The position numbers were made by a program, and so were the translations under genes. DNA of 64,000 nucleotides from contig NZ_AULD01000005.1 in the NCBI RefSeq assembly GCF_000425105.1, positions 186,001 through 250,000 on the forward strand. Direction: 5' to 3'. The DNA is from Agrococcus lahaulensis DSM 17612 (GTDB lineage Bacteria; Actinomycetota; Actinomycetes; Actinomycetales; Microbacteriaceae). This document shows, piece after piece, positions 27,499 to 38,472 of the stretch. The notes beneath the pieces are model-generated. The model did not search any database. It had not been told where the DNA came from and was given only the letters and a program-made list of their open reading frames with translations. Position 1 is the stretch's first letter. Each line of letters starts with the position of its first letter.

Positions 27499-28848
27499 CT
27501 AGCGGCCCGCTTCGCGCATGCGGCCCAGCTGGTGCCGCAGCGAGTCCTCGAGCCGGGGCCGCCGGAAGCGGTGGCCGAGCTCGGTCAGGCGCGCGGGCAC
27601 GGCCCGCTGGTCGGCGAGCGCGAGCTCGTCGGCACCGCGCCGCCCCAGCAGCACGCGCGGCCCGAGCGCCGGCGTCGGCACGAGCGCCGGGCGGCGCAGC
27701 ACGCGCGCGAGCGTCTCGGCGTACTCGCGCTGCTGCACCGGATGCGGTGCCACGGCGTTCACGGGACCGGCGAGCCGATCGTCGGTGAGCGCCCGCAGGT
27801 AGATGTCGAGCAGGTCGTCGAGGTCGATCCACGACTGCCAGTGCTCGCCGCCGGCGAGCGGCCCGCCGAGCCCCGCGGCGTAGAGCGGCGCGAGCACCTG
27901 CAGCACGCCGCCGCGCGGCGACTGCACGAGCCCGGTGCGCACCTGCACGGCCCGCATGCGCCCCTCGGCGGCGACCGCCGCATCCGCCTCCCAGTCGACC
28001 ACGACGCGAGCGACGAAGTCGTCGCCGGCACCGGCGGCCTCGGTGAGCTGCTCGCTGCCGCGGTCGGTGCCGTATCGGCCGATGCCCGAGGCGCTCACGA
28101 ACACGCGCACGCCGCTCGTGGCCGCGATCTCCGCGAGCTTGCGCGTGGGGCCGACGCGGCTGTCGCGCACGGCGCGGCGGTGCCGCTCGCCGAGCCGGCC
28201 GAAGATCGACGCGCCCGCGAGGTGCACGACCGCGTCGACGCCGTCGAGCAGATCGGCGGCGGGCGCGTCGGGATCCCAGCGACGTTCGCCGCGCGAGGCC
28301 GGCTCGTGCCGCACGAGCCGCACGACGTCGTGCCCGCCGGTCGTCAGCAGCGCCACGAGCGCGGTGCCGATGAGGCCGGATGCGCCGGTGACGGCGACCG
28401 TCATGGGGGCGGCGGCGGCCTCGCGGTGCGCCGCGAGGTCGTCGGCGAGCTGCCGGTGCCGGTAGACGAACATCGGGCGGAGCGCCCGCGAGCCGACGAC
28501 GGTCTCGACGCGGTCGTGCACGAGCGTGCGCTCCTCGCCGCGCGGCTCGAAGCGGTGCTCGTGGCGCCAGCGCAGCGCCGCGAGCGGGATCGAGCCGAGC
28601 CCCGCATCCACCCGTTCGTCGACGAACGCGCGACCGGGCTCGAAGCCGCTCGGGTCGTGCTGCGCGGCCCAGACGATGCCGCCCGGCAGCGCGAGCTCGG
28701 CGCGCCCGTCGGCGAGCGAGTCCGCTTCACGGCGAACGCGCCCGGGGAGCCACGGCGGCGAGAGCCGCTGCAGCGCCCCCGGGCGCGCGTGCCAGGCGAA
28801 GACGTCGGCGAGACGCGCTTCGACGATGCTCGAGTGCTCGATGCCCAT
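27499..28848 (-). CDS. TIGR01777 family epimerase/SDR fused to an N-terminal START-like domain
   Basis: 449 aa. Residues 1-145 form an SRPBCC-like domain (opening IEHSSIVEARLADVFAWHARPG). From about 150 a Rossmann domain begins with MTVAVTGASGLIGTALV, the TIGR01777 (YfcH-like) NAD(P)-binding motif, followed by GVDAVVHLAGASIFGR and VRVFVSASGIGRYG, where YG replaces the usual YxxxK environment of this family. The C-terminal DUF1731-type tail includes RRPALVPTPALGPRVLLG. Substrate unknown. TAGCGT lies seven bases before the ATG, so the start is probably leaderless. Confidence 0.85.
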   Translation of the reverse strand: MGIEHSSIVEARLADVFAWHARPGALQRLSPPWLPGRVRREADSLADGRAELALPGGIVWAAQHDPSGFEPGRAFVDERVDAGLGSIPLAALRWRHEHRFEPRGEERTLVHDRVETVVGSRALRPMFVYRHRQLADDLAAHREAAAAPMTVAVTGASGLIGTALVALLTTGGHDVVRLVRHEPASRGERRWDPDAPAADLLDGVDAVVHLAGASIFGRLGERHRRAVRDSRVGPTRKLAEIAATSGVRVFVSASGIGRYGTDRGSEQLTEAAGAGDDFVARVVVDWEADAAVAAEGRMRAVQVRTGLVQSPRGGVLQVLAPLYAAGLGGPLAGGEHWQSWIDLDDLLDIYLRALTDDRLAGPVNAVAPHPVQQREYAETLARVLRRPALVPTPALGPRVLLGRRGADELALADQRAVPARLTELGHRFRRPRLEDSLRHQLGRMREAGR

Positions 28849-28922
28849 GGTGCGGACGCTACGCGAGCGGACCCAGCCGTCGGCTGTGGATCGGCCGAGC
28901 CTGCGGTGCTGCTGGCTCGGCG

Positions 28923-29405
28923 CTACTGGCCGAGCCGGTCGGCCGGGCGCTCGACGTCGCCGTCCCAGCCGGCGTCGACGGCCTGCTGCGCGGGCGCGGC
29001 CTCGGCGATCTCCTTGAAGCGCTTGAGGTCCTGCTTGATCTGCAGGTCGTCGACCTGCAGCGCCGCACCGGCGGCCTCGACGAGCCCCTGCGGCTTCCAG
29101 TCGATCTGGACGTTGACGCGCGTGGTGTCGTCATCGATGCGGTGGAAGGTCACGACGCCGGCGTGCGTCTCGCCGTCCGTGCTGCGCCACGCGACGCGCT
29201 CGTCGAGGTGCTGCTCGGTGATCTCTGCGTCGAACTCGCGCTCGACGCCCTTGATCGAGACGACCCAGTGGAGCATCGTGTCGGTCTGCTGCGTGATGGA
29301 CTCGACTCCGCCCATGAACTTCGGGAAGTCCTCGAACTGCGTCCAGAGCGCGTAGACGGCGCTGATCGGGGCCTTGACGTCGATGCTGTCGGTGACCTGA
29401 GGCAT
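28923..29405 (-). CDS. SRPBCC family protein (polyketide cyclase/dehydrase-like)
   Basis: 160 aa. The opening DSIDVKAPISAVYALWTQFEDFPKFMGGVESI is typical of the cyc2-type START fold (quoted only as the pattern: conserved FEDFPKFM and later HWVVSIKGVEREFDAEI). About 25 charged residues at the end (EIAEAAPAQQA...ERPADRLGQ) form a flexible tail. It is a close neighbour and probable paralogue of the 141-aa gene just upstream, 39 bases away. Ligand unknown. Confidence 0.82.
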   Translation of the reverse strand: MPQVTDSIDVKAPISAVYALWTQFEDFPKFMGGVESITQQTDTMLHWVVSIKGVEREFDAEITEQHLDERVAWRSTDGETHAGVVTFHRIDDDTTRVNVQIDWKPQGLVEAAGAALQVDDLQIKQDLKRFKEIAEAAPAQQAVDAGWDGDVERPADRLGQ

Positions 29406-29444
29406 GGCGATGCTCCTTACCTGTTGTGGATCGGGTCTGCGACG

Positions 29445-29870
29445 CTATGCGGCTTGGCTGAGCGTGCCCTCCGCGAGCGCTCGGAACCTCAGCAGATCGC
29501 AGCGGATCGTGAGCTCGTCGAGCTCCTTGTCGTCGGTGCGGCGCGGCACGTCGCCGCGCGGCGAGACGATGACGCGCACGGTCACGAGCGTGCGGTGCGG
29601 CGTGACCTCGGCGAGGTCGATCCACCAGCCGAGCGTCGACTGGTCGACGCTCACGAAGGCGAGCCGCTCGTCGGGCACGTGCTCGGTGACGATGGCGTAG
29701 AAGCTGGACGGCAGCCCACCGAGCGAGACGCGCCACCGCAGGCGCTCGCTCGTCTCGGCGTAGACGGAGTCGACGCCGGTGAGGAACTCGGGGTAGTGCT
29801 CGAACGACGTCCACAGCCGGAACACCTCGGAGCGAGGCGCGTCGACCTCGAACTGCTCATCGACCTGCAT
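29445..29870 (-). CDS. SRPBCC family protein
   Basis: 141 aa, START-like, opening VDEQFEVDAPRSEVFRLWTS and FEHYPEFLTGVDSVY. It has the same order of strands as the gene downstream (VDQSTLGWWIDLAEVTPHRT corresponds to the STDGETHAGVVTFHRID part there). Two tandem START proteins plus the START-SDR fusion just beyond suggest a local duplication series. Role unknown; they may bind a shared hydrophobic ligand. Confidence 0.8.
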   Translation of the reverse strand: MQVDEQFEVDAPRSEVFRLWTSFEHYPEFLTGVDSVYAETSERLRWRVSLGGLPSSFYAIVTEHVPDERLAFVSVDQSTLGWWIDLAEVTPHRTLVTVRVIVSPRGDVPRRTDDKELDELTIRCDLLRFRALAEGTLSQAA

Positions 29871-30033
29871 CGTCGCCTCCGATCGCTTCGCGATCCGGTG
29901 GGTCGCGAGAAGCTGGCGGGGAACAGGTCATGTCCCCCAAACGAAGCGTGGCACGCCGCGCTGGGAGCGGCAATCGGCCTGCTCTCAGGTTGCACCCCTA
30001 CGCCCGGCGGACGGGACGCATCCGACCCGAACG

Positions 30034-31467
<1,434 letters not shown>

Positions 31468-31528
31468 CGTCCGGAAGTTCCGTTGCGTCGCGCACTCGTC
31501 GCGCGGAGGTGAGCCCGGGCCGGGGCGG

Positions 31529-32044
31529 CTACGCCCGCTCGGCCAGCCCCTCCGCCTGATCCTTCTCCGCCGCGACGCGGATGCCGTAGTGGTAGGCGAG
31601 CTCGCCGCCGAGGAAGCCCGAGACGCCGACGAGCGCGATGCCGACGAGGCTGATCACCACCGCGGCCACGCTCACCTCGTCGTGCCCCTCGTTCGAGCGC
31701 ACGAACCAGCCGATCGCGAAGACCACGAGCGCGACGGTGTTGAGCGCCCCGTGGATGAGACCCATCCGCTTGGCCTTCGTGCGCCCGGGGATCACGCTGT
31801 AGTCGAGCACGCCCATCACAGCAGCGAGCACCGCCCCGACGATGCCGATCGCGATGAGCACCTGCGCGCCGAGCAGGAAGCCCGAGGGGTCGTCGGCGAA
31901 GATCGCGAGCACGTCGAAGACGAGGCTCGCGATCCACGCGCCGATCGGCACGGTGATGAGCACGGGGTGGAACGGGTGCCCGTACCACCCCTGGAGCACG
32001 GTGCGCGGGCGCTTGCCGCGGTCGAAGTCGAGCTGATCCGGCAC
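31529..32044 (-). CDS. DUF2231 family membrane protein
   Basis: 171 aa with four helices and cytoplasmic ends. The GWYGHPFHPVLITVPIGAWI segment (about 20-39) is the DUF2231 hallmark (HP-HP). Later AKRMGLIHGALNTVALVVF and GELAYHYGIRV also match. The start is GTG 32044, behind GAGGAGGAACC; the frame opens much earlier but has no conserved content there. It may bind haem through its His residues, but this is unproven. Confidence 0.82.
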   Translation of the reverse strand: MPDQLDFDRGKRPRTVLQGWYGHPFHPVLITVPIGAWIASLVFDVLAIFADDPSGFLLGAQVLIAIGIVGAVLAAVMGVLDYSVIPGRTKAKRMGLIHGALNTVALVVFAIGWFVRSNEGHDEVSVAAVVISLVGIALVGVSGFLGGELAYHYGIRVAAEKDQAEGLAERA

Positions 32045-32177
32045 GGTTCCTCCTCGCTGGGTCGCGGCCATCGCCGCGTCGGGTGGGCTCACAGTAGCCC
32101 TGTCATCCGAGAGCGTCGAGGGCTCCGCCGAGCGCCAGCCGAGCGGACGCTGAGCGCCGCTGTGCTGTACTGACCGG

Positions 32178-35100
32178 ATGGGCGGCGCCCTCGACCTCTT
32201 CTCCCCCGCGACCCGCGCGTGGTTCACGGGGGCCTTCCGCACGCCGACGCCGGTGCAGGAGGAGGCGTGGACCGCCATCGCGCGCGGCGACCACTCGCTC
32301 GTCGTCGCCCCGACGGGCTCGGGCAAGACGCTCGCGGCCTTCCTGTGGTCGATCGACCGGCTGCACCGCGAGGACGCCGCGCCGCACGCGGAGCGCGAGC
32401 CGGGCGTGCGCGTGCTCTACGTCTCGCCGCTCAAGGCGCTCGCCGTCGACGTCGACCGCAACCTGCGCGCTCCGCTCGCGGGCATCGCGGCGCAGGGCCG
32501 CGGCGACGGGATCGAGCCGCCGCCGATCCGCATCGGGCTCCGCACGGGCGACACCCCGCAGGAGGAGCGCCGCGCGCAGGCGAAGCACCCGCCCGACATC
32601 CTCATCACGACGCCCGAGTCGCTCTTCCTCCTGCTCACGAGCCGCGCTCGCGAGACGCTCCGCACCGTCGAGACCGTCATCGTCGACGAGGTGCACGCCG
32701 TCGTGCCGACGAAGCGCGGCTCGCACCTCGCGCTGAGCCTCGAGCGGCTCGACGCGCAGCTCGCGCGGCCCGCGCAGCGCATCGGCCTCTCGGCGACCGT
32801 CAGCCCCGTCGAGGAGGTCGCCGCGTTCCTCGGCGGGCCGGCTCCCGTCGCGATCGTCGCGCCGCCGAGCGAGAAGACGATCGAGCTCACGATCACGGTC
32901 CCGGTCGACGACATGACCGACCTGCGGGCGCCGCAGCGGCGCGACCAGCCGGGCTCGGCACCGACGGGCAGCGCCTTCGGCTCGATCGAGGAGCAGCCCG
33001 AGCAGCAGTCGATCTGGCCGCACATCGAGCGCGAGGTGCTCGAGCTCGTCGACCGGCACCGCTCGACGATCGTGTTCGTCAACGCCCGGCGCGCGGCCGA
33101 GCGGCTCACCGCCAGGCTCAATGAGCTCGACGCCGAGCGGCTCGACGCGGCCGAGGCGGAAGGGCTCGGCGAGGGCTCGGTGGCGGATGCGTCGTCGGGC
33201 GCGGGGGACGGCGTCGTCCTGCGCGACGTGCGCGAGCACATCCGCCTCCGGCTCGCCGAGCGCGCCGCCGCGCGCGAGGCCGGCGGGGACGACGCCGACG
33301 CCCCGCCGCTCGCACGCGCCCACCACGGCTCGGTGTCGAAGGAGCAGCGCGCCGAGATCGAGGACCAGCTGAAGTCGGGCAGGCTGCGCTGCGTCGTCGC
33401 GACCTCGAGCCTCGAGCTCGGGATCGACATGGGCGAGGTCGACCTCGTCGTGCAGGTCGAGTCGCCGCCGAGCACCGCGAGCGGCCTGCAGCGCGTCGGC
33501 CGCGCCGGCCACTCGGTCGGCGACGCCTCGCGCGGCGTGCTCATCCCGAAGCACCGCGCCGACCTGCTCCACGCGACGGTCGTCGCCGATCGGATGGCGC
33601 GCGGCGAGCTCGAGCCCATCCGCATGCCGCGGCACCCGCTCGACGTGCTCGCGCAGCAGACGGTCGCGGCGGCGGCGATGGACGAGCTCGACGTCGACGA
33701 GTGGTTCCAGACCGTGCGGCGCTCGGTGCCCTTCGCGCAGCTGCCGCGCAGCGCCTTCGACGCGACGCTCGACCTCGTCTCAGGCGTCTACCCGAGCGAC
33801 GAGTTCGCCGAGCTCCGGCCGCGCGTCGTGTGGGATCGCGACGCCGGCACGATCACCGGGCGGCCGAGCGCGCAGCGCATCGCCGTCTCGAGCGGCGGCA
33901 CGATCCCCGATCGCGGCCTCTTCGGCGTCTTCCTCGCCGGGCAGGAAGGGCGGCCGGGCGCGCGCGTCGGCGAGCTCGACGAGGAGATGGTCTACGAGTC
34001 GCGCGCGGGCGACGTCTTCGCGCTCGGCGCGACGAGCTGGCGCGTCGTCGACATCACGCACGACCGCGTGCTCGTCGTGCCCGCGTTCGGCGAGGTCGGC
34101 AAGCTGCCGTTCTGGCACGGCGACGCCGAGGGCCGCCCCGCCGACCTCGGCCGCTCGATCGGCCGCGCGACCGCGGCGCTCGCCGCCGGCTCCGGCATCG
34201 ACCTGCCCCACTCCGACGAGCGCGCGATCCGCAACCTCGACGCCTACGTGCGCGACCAGCTCGCCGCGACGGGCGCGGTGCCGACAGACGCGCAGCTCGT
34301 CGTCGAGCGATCGCGCGACGAGCTCGGCGACTGGCGGCTCATCGTGCACTCCCCGTGGGGCCGGCGCGTGCACGCGCCGTGGGCGCTCGCGATCGACCGC
34401 CGGCTGCGCGAGGACCGCGACCTCGGCGCGGCCGCGATGGCCTCCGACGACGGCATCGTCATCCGCATCCCCGACTCCGACGCCGAGCCGCCCGGCGCCG
34501 AGCTCATCCGCTTCGAGCCCGACGAGCTCGAGCGCATCGTCGAGACCGAGGCGGGCGGCACGGCGCTGTTCGCGAGCCGCTTCCGCGAGTGCGCGTCGCG
34601 CGCGCTGCTGCTGCCGAAGCGCGACCCCTCGCGCCGCGCGCCGCTGTGGCAGCAGCGGCAGCGCGCGGCGCAGCTGCTCGACGTCGCCAAGCGCTACCCC
34701 GACTTCCCCATCGTGCTCGAGGCGCTCCGCGAGGTGCTGCAGGACGCCTACGACCTGCCGGCGCTGCGCCAGCTCGCCGAGCGGCTGCAGCACGGCGACA
34801 TCCGCGTCGTCGAGGTCGAGACGCCGAGCCCCTCCCCCTTCGCCCATCACCTGCTGTTCGGCTACGTCGGCGCGTTCCTCTACGAGGGCGACGCGCCGCT
34901 CGCCGAGCGCCGCGCGGCCGCGCTCACCCTCGATCCGGCGCTCCTCGCCGAGGTGCTGGGCCAGTCGGCGCTGCGCGAGCTGCTCGATGAGGAGATCGTC
35001 GCCCGCACCGAGCTCGAGCTGCAGCGGCTCGCACCCGATCGCCGCGCGCGCGGCGTCGAGGGCGCCGCCGACCTGCTGCGGCTGCTCGGGCCGCTCACCG

Positions 35101-36887
35101 TCGAGGAGCTCGCCGTCCGGCTCGAGGGCGCGCCGGGCGCGACCGTCGAGACGACCCAGACGGCGGCGGATGCGTCGGCACCGGTTGCCGCGGACACGGA
35201 CCTGCCGCACACGGCTCCCGGGCACCTCACGACCGCCGCCGCGGCGGCGATCGCCGACGAGCTCGTCGCCGCGCGACGCGTCGTGCGGGTGCGGATCGGC
35301 GCCGACGAGCGGCTCGCCGCGATCGAGGACGTCGCGCGGCTCCGCGACGCGCTCGGCGTGCCGCCCCCGCCCGGCGTGCCCTCGGCGCTGCTCGAGGCAG
35401 TCGCCGACCCCATCGGCGACGTCGTCGCCCGGCACGCGCGCACGCACGGCCCCTTCACGGTGGAGGAGGCATCCGCTCGCCTCACGCTCGCACCCGCGGT
35501 CGTGCGCTCCGCGCTCCGCGCGCTCGAGCGGCAGGGCCGCGTCGTGCCGGGCGCCTACCGCGCGCGCGGCACGGGTGAGGAGTGGATCGACGCGCAAGTG
35601 CTCTCGCGCCTCAAGCGCCGCAGCCTGCAGGCGCTGCGCAGCGACGTCGAGCCCGTCGACCACGCCGTCTTCGCCGACCACCTGCTCGCCCACCAGCGGG
35701 TGACGCGACCGCTCTCGGGCGTCGACGGGCTGCTCGAGGCGATCGACCGGCTCGACGGCATGCCGCTGCCGCTCAGCGCGCTCGAGACGCTCATCCTGCC
35801 CTCGCGCGTGAAGGACTACCGGCCCTCGATGCTCGACGAGGTGACCGCCGCGGGGCTCGTCACGTGGGTCGGCGCGGGCGAGCTGAGCGCGCGCGACGGC
35901 CGCATCGTGCTGCGCGCGGCCGACACCGTCGAGCAGCGCCGCGACGTCGAGCACGACGACCCCGACGCATCCGCCGTGCTCGAGGCGCTCGGCGGCGGCG
36001 GGGCGCTCTTCGCGCGGCAGCTGAGCGAGATCACCGCGCTCGACCTCGTGCGGCTCGGCGAAGTGCTGTGGCCGCTCGTGTGGGCCGGGCGCATCACGAA
36101 CGACACGATCGCGCCGCTGCGCGCCCACTTGCTCGGTGCCCGCGCACGCACGCCCCCGGCGCCCAGCCGGCGGGCGGCGCCCGTGAGCCGGCGGCGGCTC
36201 GCGACCGCGCGGCCGATCCGGGCGGAGGCGCTGCCGACGCTCGCGGGCCGGTGGCTGCTCGCGTCGAAGCCGGCCGGCTCGACGACCGAGCGCGCCGCGC
36301 AAGTGGCGGATGCGCTGCTCGCGCGCTACGGCGTCGTCACGCGCGGGAGCGTCGTCGCCGAAGACGTGCCGGGCGGCTTCCACGGCGTCTACCAAGTGCT
36401 CAAGGCCTTCGAGGAGGCCGGCCACACCCGCCGCGGCTACTTCGTCGACGCGCTCGGGGCCGCGCAGTTCGCCGACGGGCCGGTCGTCGACGCGCTGCGG
36501 GCGCGCCAGTCGGGCGGCGTGAGCGAGGCGGTCGCGACGGTGCCGGCCGTCGATCCCGCGAACCCGTTCGGCGCCGCGCTGCCGTGGCCGGAAGCGCGCG
36601 GCGACCACCGCCCGACACGCCGCGTCGGCGCGCTCACGACGATCGCATCCGGGCGCTGCGTGCTGCACCTCGAGCGCGGCGGCCGCTCGCTCCTGACGTT
36701 CACCGACGACGAGGACGTGCTCGTCAAGGCGCTGTCGAGCATGACGGATGCGGTGATCCGGCTCGGCGGTCGGCGACGCGTCGTCGAGACGGTCGACGGC
36801 CGCTCGTCGCTCGAGCCCGTCATCGCGCCGCTGCTCGACCGCGCGGGCTTGCGCCGCACGCCGCGCGGCTTCCGGATCGGCCACTGA
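32178..36887 (+). CDS. lhr: Lhr-type ATP-dependent DNA helicase
   Basis: 1569-aa superfamily 2 helicase of the Lhr family, a 3'-5' DNA translocase in DNA repair. N-terminal motor motifs: APTGSGKT (motif I, about 42-49), DEVH (motif II, about 172-175), SATVSP, then QRVGRAGHSVGD (motif VI, about 437-448). Winged-helix and Lhr-core domains follow, with a C-terminal part of several hundred residues typical of long Lhr. TGTACT lies six bases before the ATG. It precedes a Nei-type glycosylase by 28 bases, fitting a shared DNA-repair transcript. Confidence 0.95.
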   Translation: MGGALDLFSPATRAWFTGAFRTPTPVQEEAWTAIARGDHSLVVAPTGSGKTLAAFLWSIDRLHREDAAPHAEREPGVRVLYVSPLKALAVDVDRNLRAPLAGIAAQGRGDGIEPPPIRIGLRTGDTPQEERRAQAKHPPDILITTPESLFLLLTSRARETLRTVETVIVDEVHAVVPTKRGSHLALSLERLDAQLARPAQRIGLSATVSPVEEVAAFLGGPAPVAIVAPPSEKTIELTITVPVDDMTDLRAPQRRDQPGSAPTGSAFGSIEEQPEQQSIWPHIEREVLELVDRHRSTIVFVNARRAAERLTARLNELDAERLDAAEAEGLGEGSVADASSGAGDGVVLRDVREHIRLRLAERAAAREAGGDDADAPPLARAHHGSVSKEQRAEIEDQLKSGRLRCVVATSSLELGIDMGEVDLVVQVESPPSTASGLQRVGRAGHSVGDASRGVLIPKHRADLLHATVVADRMARGELEPIRMPRHPLDVLAQQTVAAAAMDELDVDEWFQTVRRSVPFAQLPRSAFDATLDLVSGVYPSDEFAELRPRVVWDRDAGTITGRPSAQRIAVSSGGTIPDRGLFGVFLAGQEGRPGARVGELDEEMVYESRAGDVFALGATSWRVVDITHDRVLVVPAFGEVGKLPFWHGDAEGRPADLGRSIGRATAALAAGSGIDLPHSDERAIRNLDAYVRDQLAATGAVPTDAQLVVERSRDELGDWRLIVHSPWGRRVHAPWALAIDRRLREDRDLGAAAMASDDGIVIRIPDSDAEPPGAELIRFEPDELERIVETEAGGTALFASRFRECASRALLLPKRDPSRRAPLWQQRQRAAQLLDVAKRYPDFPIVLEALREVLQDAYDLPALRQLAERLQHGDIRVVEVETPSPSPFAHHLLFGYVGAFLYEGDAPLAERRAAALTLDPALLAEVLGQSALRELLDEEIVARTELELQRLAPDRRARGVEGAADLLRLLGPLTVEELAVRLEGAPGATVETTQTAADASAPVAADTDLPHTAPGHLTTAAAAAIADELVAARRVVRVRIGADERLAAIEDVARLRDALGVPPPPGVPSALLEAVADPIGDVVARHARTHGPFTVEEASARLTLAPAVVRSALRALERQGRVVPGAYRARGTGEEWIDAQVLSRLKRRSLQALRSDVEPVDHAVFADHLLAHQRVTRPLSGVDGLLEAIDRLDGMPLPLSALETLILPSRVKDYRPSMLDEVTAAGLVTWVGAGELSARDGRIVLRAADTVEQRRDVEHDDPDASAVLEALGGGGALFARQLSEITALDLVRLGEVLWPLVWAGRITNDTIAPLRAHLLGARARTPPAPSRRAAPVSRRRLATARPIRAEALPTLAGRWLLASKPAGSTTERAAQVADALLARYGVVTRGSVVAEDVPGGFHGVYQVLKAFEEAGHTRRGYFVDALGAAQFADGPVVDALRARQSGGVSEAVATVPAVDPANPFGAALPWPEARGDHRPTRRVGALTTIASGRCVLHLERGGRSLLTFTDDEDVLVKALSSMTDAVIRLGGRRRVVETVDGRSSLEPVIAPLLDRAGLRRTPRGFRIGH

Positions 36888-36915
36888 TGGGCCGCGACTC
36901 GATGGGCGGCGGCTG

Positions 36916-37710
36916 ATGCCCGAGGGCGACACGATCTACCGCGCGGCCGTCCGCCTCGGCCAAGCGATGGCCGGGCGCGTGCTGACCCGCAGCGACTTCC
37001 GCGTGCCGCGGCTCGCGACCGCCGACCTCGCCGGCGAGCGCATCGAGGAAGTGCGCTCGGTCGGCAAGCACCTGCTCATGCGCGGCGAGCGGCACACCAT
37101 CCACTCGCACGCCGGCATGGATGGCCTGTGGCACGTGCTCGAGCACGGTCGCCGCGCGCCCGTGCCGGCCCACACCATCCGGGTGGTGCTCGCCACCGAT
37201 GAGCATGACATCGTCGGGTCGGCGCTGCCGGTGCTCGAGCTGCTCCCGCGCGAGCACGACTGGGATGCCGTCGCGCACCTCGGCCCCGACCTGCTCTCGC
37301 CCGAGTGGAGCGAGGCGGATGCGGCCGAGGCGGCCAGGCGGCTGCGCGCGACCGGGGTGCCGGTCGGCGTGGCCCTCCTCGACCAGACGGCAGTCGCGGG
37401 GCTCGGCAACGTCTTCCGCGGCGAGCTGTGCTTCCTGCGCGGCGTGCACCCCGCCACGCCGATCGGCGAGGTCGACGTCGAGCCGATCGTCGCGCTCGCG
37501 CGCCGGCTGATGATCGCGAACCGCGACCGGACGGAGCGCACCTTCACGGGCGATGCGCGGCGCGGCCGCCGCACGTGGGTCTACGGCCGCGGCGGGCAGC
37601 CGTGCTTGCGCTGCGGCACGCGCATCCGGGACGCGATGCTCGGCATGGAGGACGGCATGCTGCGGCAGGTGCAGTGGTGCCCGCGCTGCCAGCGCCTTCC
37701 CGTCGCCTGA
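36916..37710 (+). CDS. Fpg/Nei family DNA glycosylase (Nei-type)
   Basis: 264 aa. Bifunctional base-excision glycosylase with AP lyase activity by family. It starts MPEGDT, the Nei opening (catalytic P2, E3), and has SVGKHLLMR (about 48-56) with the conserved lysine and a late GLGNVFRGELCF helix (H2TH region, about 160-171). The zinc finger cysteines are C230, C233, C255 and C258. MPEGDT rather than MPELPE points to endonuclease VIII-type rather than MutM. It follows lhr closely on the same strand. Confidence 0.92.
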   Translation: MPEGDTIYRAAVRLGQAMAGRVLTRSDFRVPRLATADLAGERIEEVRSVGKHLLMRGERHTIHSHAGMDGLWHVLEHGRRAPVPAHTIRVVLATDEHDIVGSALPVLELLPREHDWDAVAHLGPDLLSPEWSEADAAEAARRLRATGVPVGVALLDQTAVAGLGNVFRGELCFLRGVHPATPIGEVDVEPIVALARRLMIANRDRTERTFTGDARRGRRTWVYGRGGQPCLRCGTRIRDAMLGMEDGMLRQVQWCPRCQRLPVA

Positions 37711-37825
37711 GCCGCTGCGCGCCGCGAGCGATTCGGGCGTCCGCTCCGTCCCGGTGGTCGGCCGGGGCGACAGCTTGTTCGGCACGTTCGCACCCTGATC
37801 GGTGACGATCGCCGTATCGCCAGAC

Positions 37826-38095
37826 CTAGGCGGTTCCGTCGATGCGCGGGGGGAATCGGCGTTCTACGATCGCATTCACCAGGGCTACGAGCGGCTGATC
37901 GATGCCCTCGACGCCGTCGACGTACTCGATTCCCCGACGGTCGGCGATAGCCTCGATACCGACCGCACTCAGCGCAGCCACGGTCCGGTCGAGGCACTCG
38001 CTGAGCTCGACTGCTGCCACCGGCCGGATCGGCACGGCCGCGAGCACACTCGCGACCACTTCCTCCGGGAGCTGCATATCGTCCGCGTGATTCAC
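37826..38095 (-). CDS. Hypothetical acidic protein (89 aa), partner of the secreted peptide gene
   Basis: GTG at 38095 overlaps the TGA of the upstream peptide gene (GTGA), implying coupled translation. The product (VNHADDMQLPEEVVAS..., ending PPRIDGTA) is soluble, acidic and helix-prone in the first half, with no signal peptide or membrane segment. An inner ATG (MQLPEE) is also possible. I do not recognise a family. Pairing of a secreted Cys peptide with a small cytosolic protein could mean toxin and immunity, or simply two co-regulated orphans. Base composition here is lower in G/C than the surrounding genes. Confidence 0.5.
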   Translation of the reverse strand: MNHADDMQLPEEVVASVLAAVPIRPVAAVELSECLDRTVAALSAVGIEAIADRRGIEYVDGVEGIDQPLVALVNAIVERRFPPRIDGTA

Positions 38096-38420
38096 GCTGG
38101 AAGCCGCACGGGCGCCGCAGTGCAACCGTCGAAGGCGGTCGCTATGCCGCTCTGCGCGGTGACCGACCATGAAGCCGACCCCACACGATAGTTGTACTGG
38201 TGCGTCGTCCCACCCCTGCTCTCGTACACCTGTTTGCCGCCCCTGCTGAACTGCACGTTGCCGGACGAGCGCAGCTCCACCACGACGTAGACCCACTGGC
38301 CGTCTGGGCACACCGGGGAGCCAGATGCTCTGGTTTGTACGGCGCTTGCCGGGGCGATCCCCACGAACATCAGAGCCAACGCACCGAGCAGGGCGACGCT
38401 TCCAAATTCCTCGTCTTCAC
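38092..38420 (-). pseudogene. Small secreted peptide gene with a frameshift in its signal peptide
   Basis: GTG 38420 sits seven bases after GAGGAGG (38428-38434) and begins KTRN. The frame then slips after AAT at about 38403-38408. In the next phase the reading continues GSVALLGALALMFVGIAPASA, an ideal hydrophobic signal peptide end, then a mature part of about 80 residues with two cysteines (PVCPDG, FDGC) and VYESRGGTTHQYNYR. Adding one T to the AATTTGG run would join the two parts. The mature frame stays open to TGA 38092. So this is either a recent pseudogene, a sequencing error, or a slip site. Function unknown. Confidence 0.6.
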
Positions 38421-38472
38421 GGTCAATCCTCCTCGCTCTCCCCCGTCAGCGCGAGAGCGCGGACTGTCGAGA

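Noticed and set aside
36888-36915. Small extra gene between lhr and the Nei-type gene
   Set aside because: The ATG at the lhr stop gives only a few codons before a stop.
33780-36932. 1050-codon reverse frame opposite lhr
   Set aside because: Low-complexity, Arg/Asp-rich shadow of the lhr coding strand with no recognisable motif.
38092-38379. Secreted peptide starting at TTG 38379
   Set aside because: This would leave too short a signal peptide with no basic start, and has no ribosome site; the upstream GAGGAGG-GTG with a frameshift fits better.
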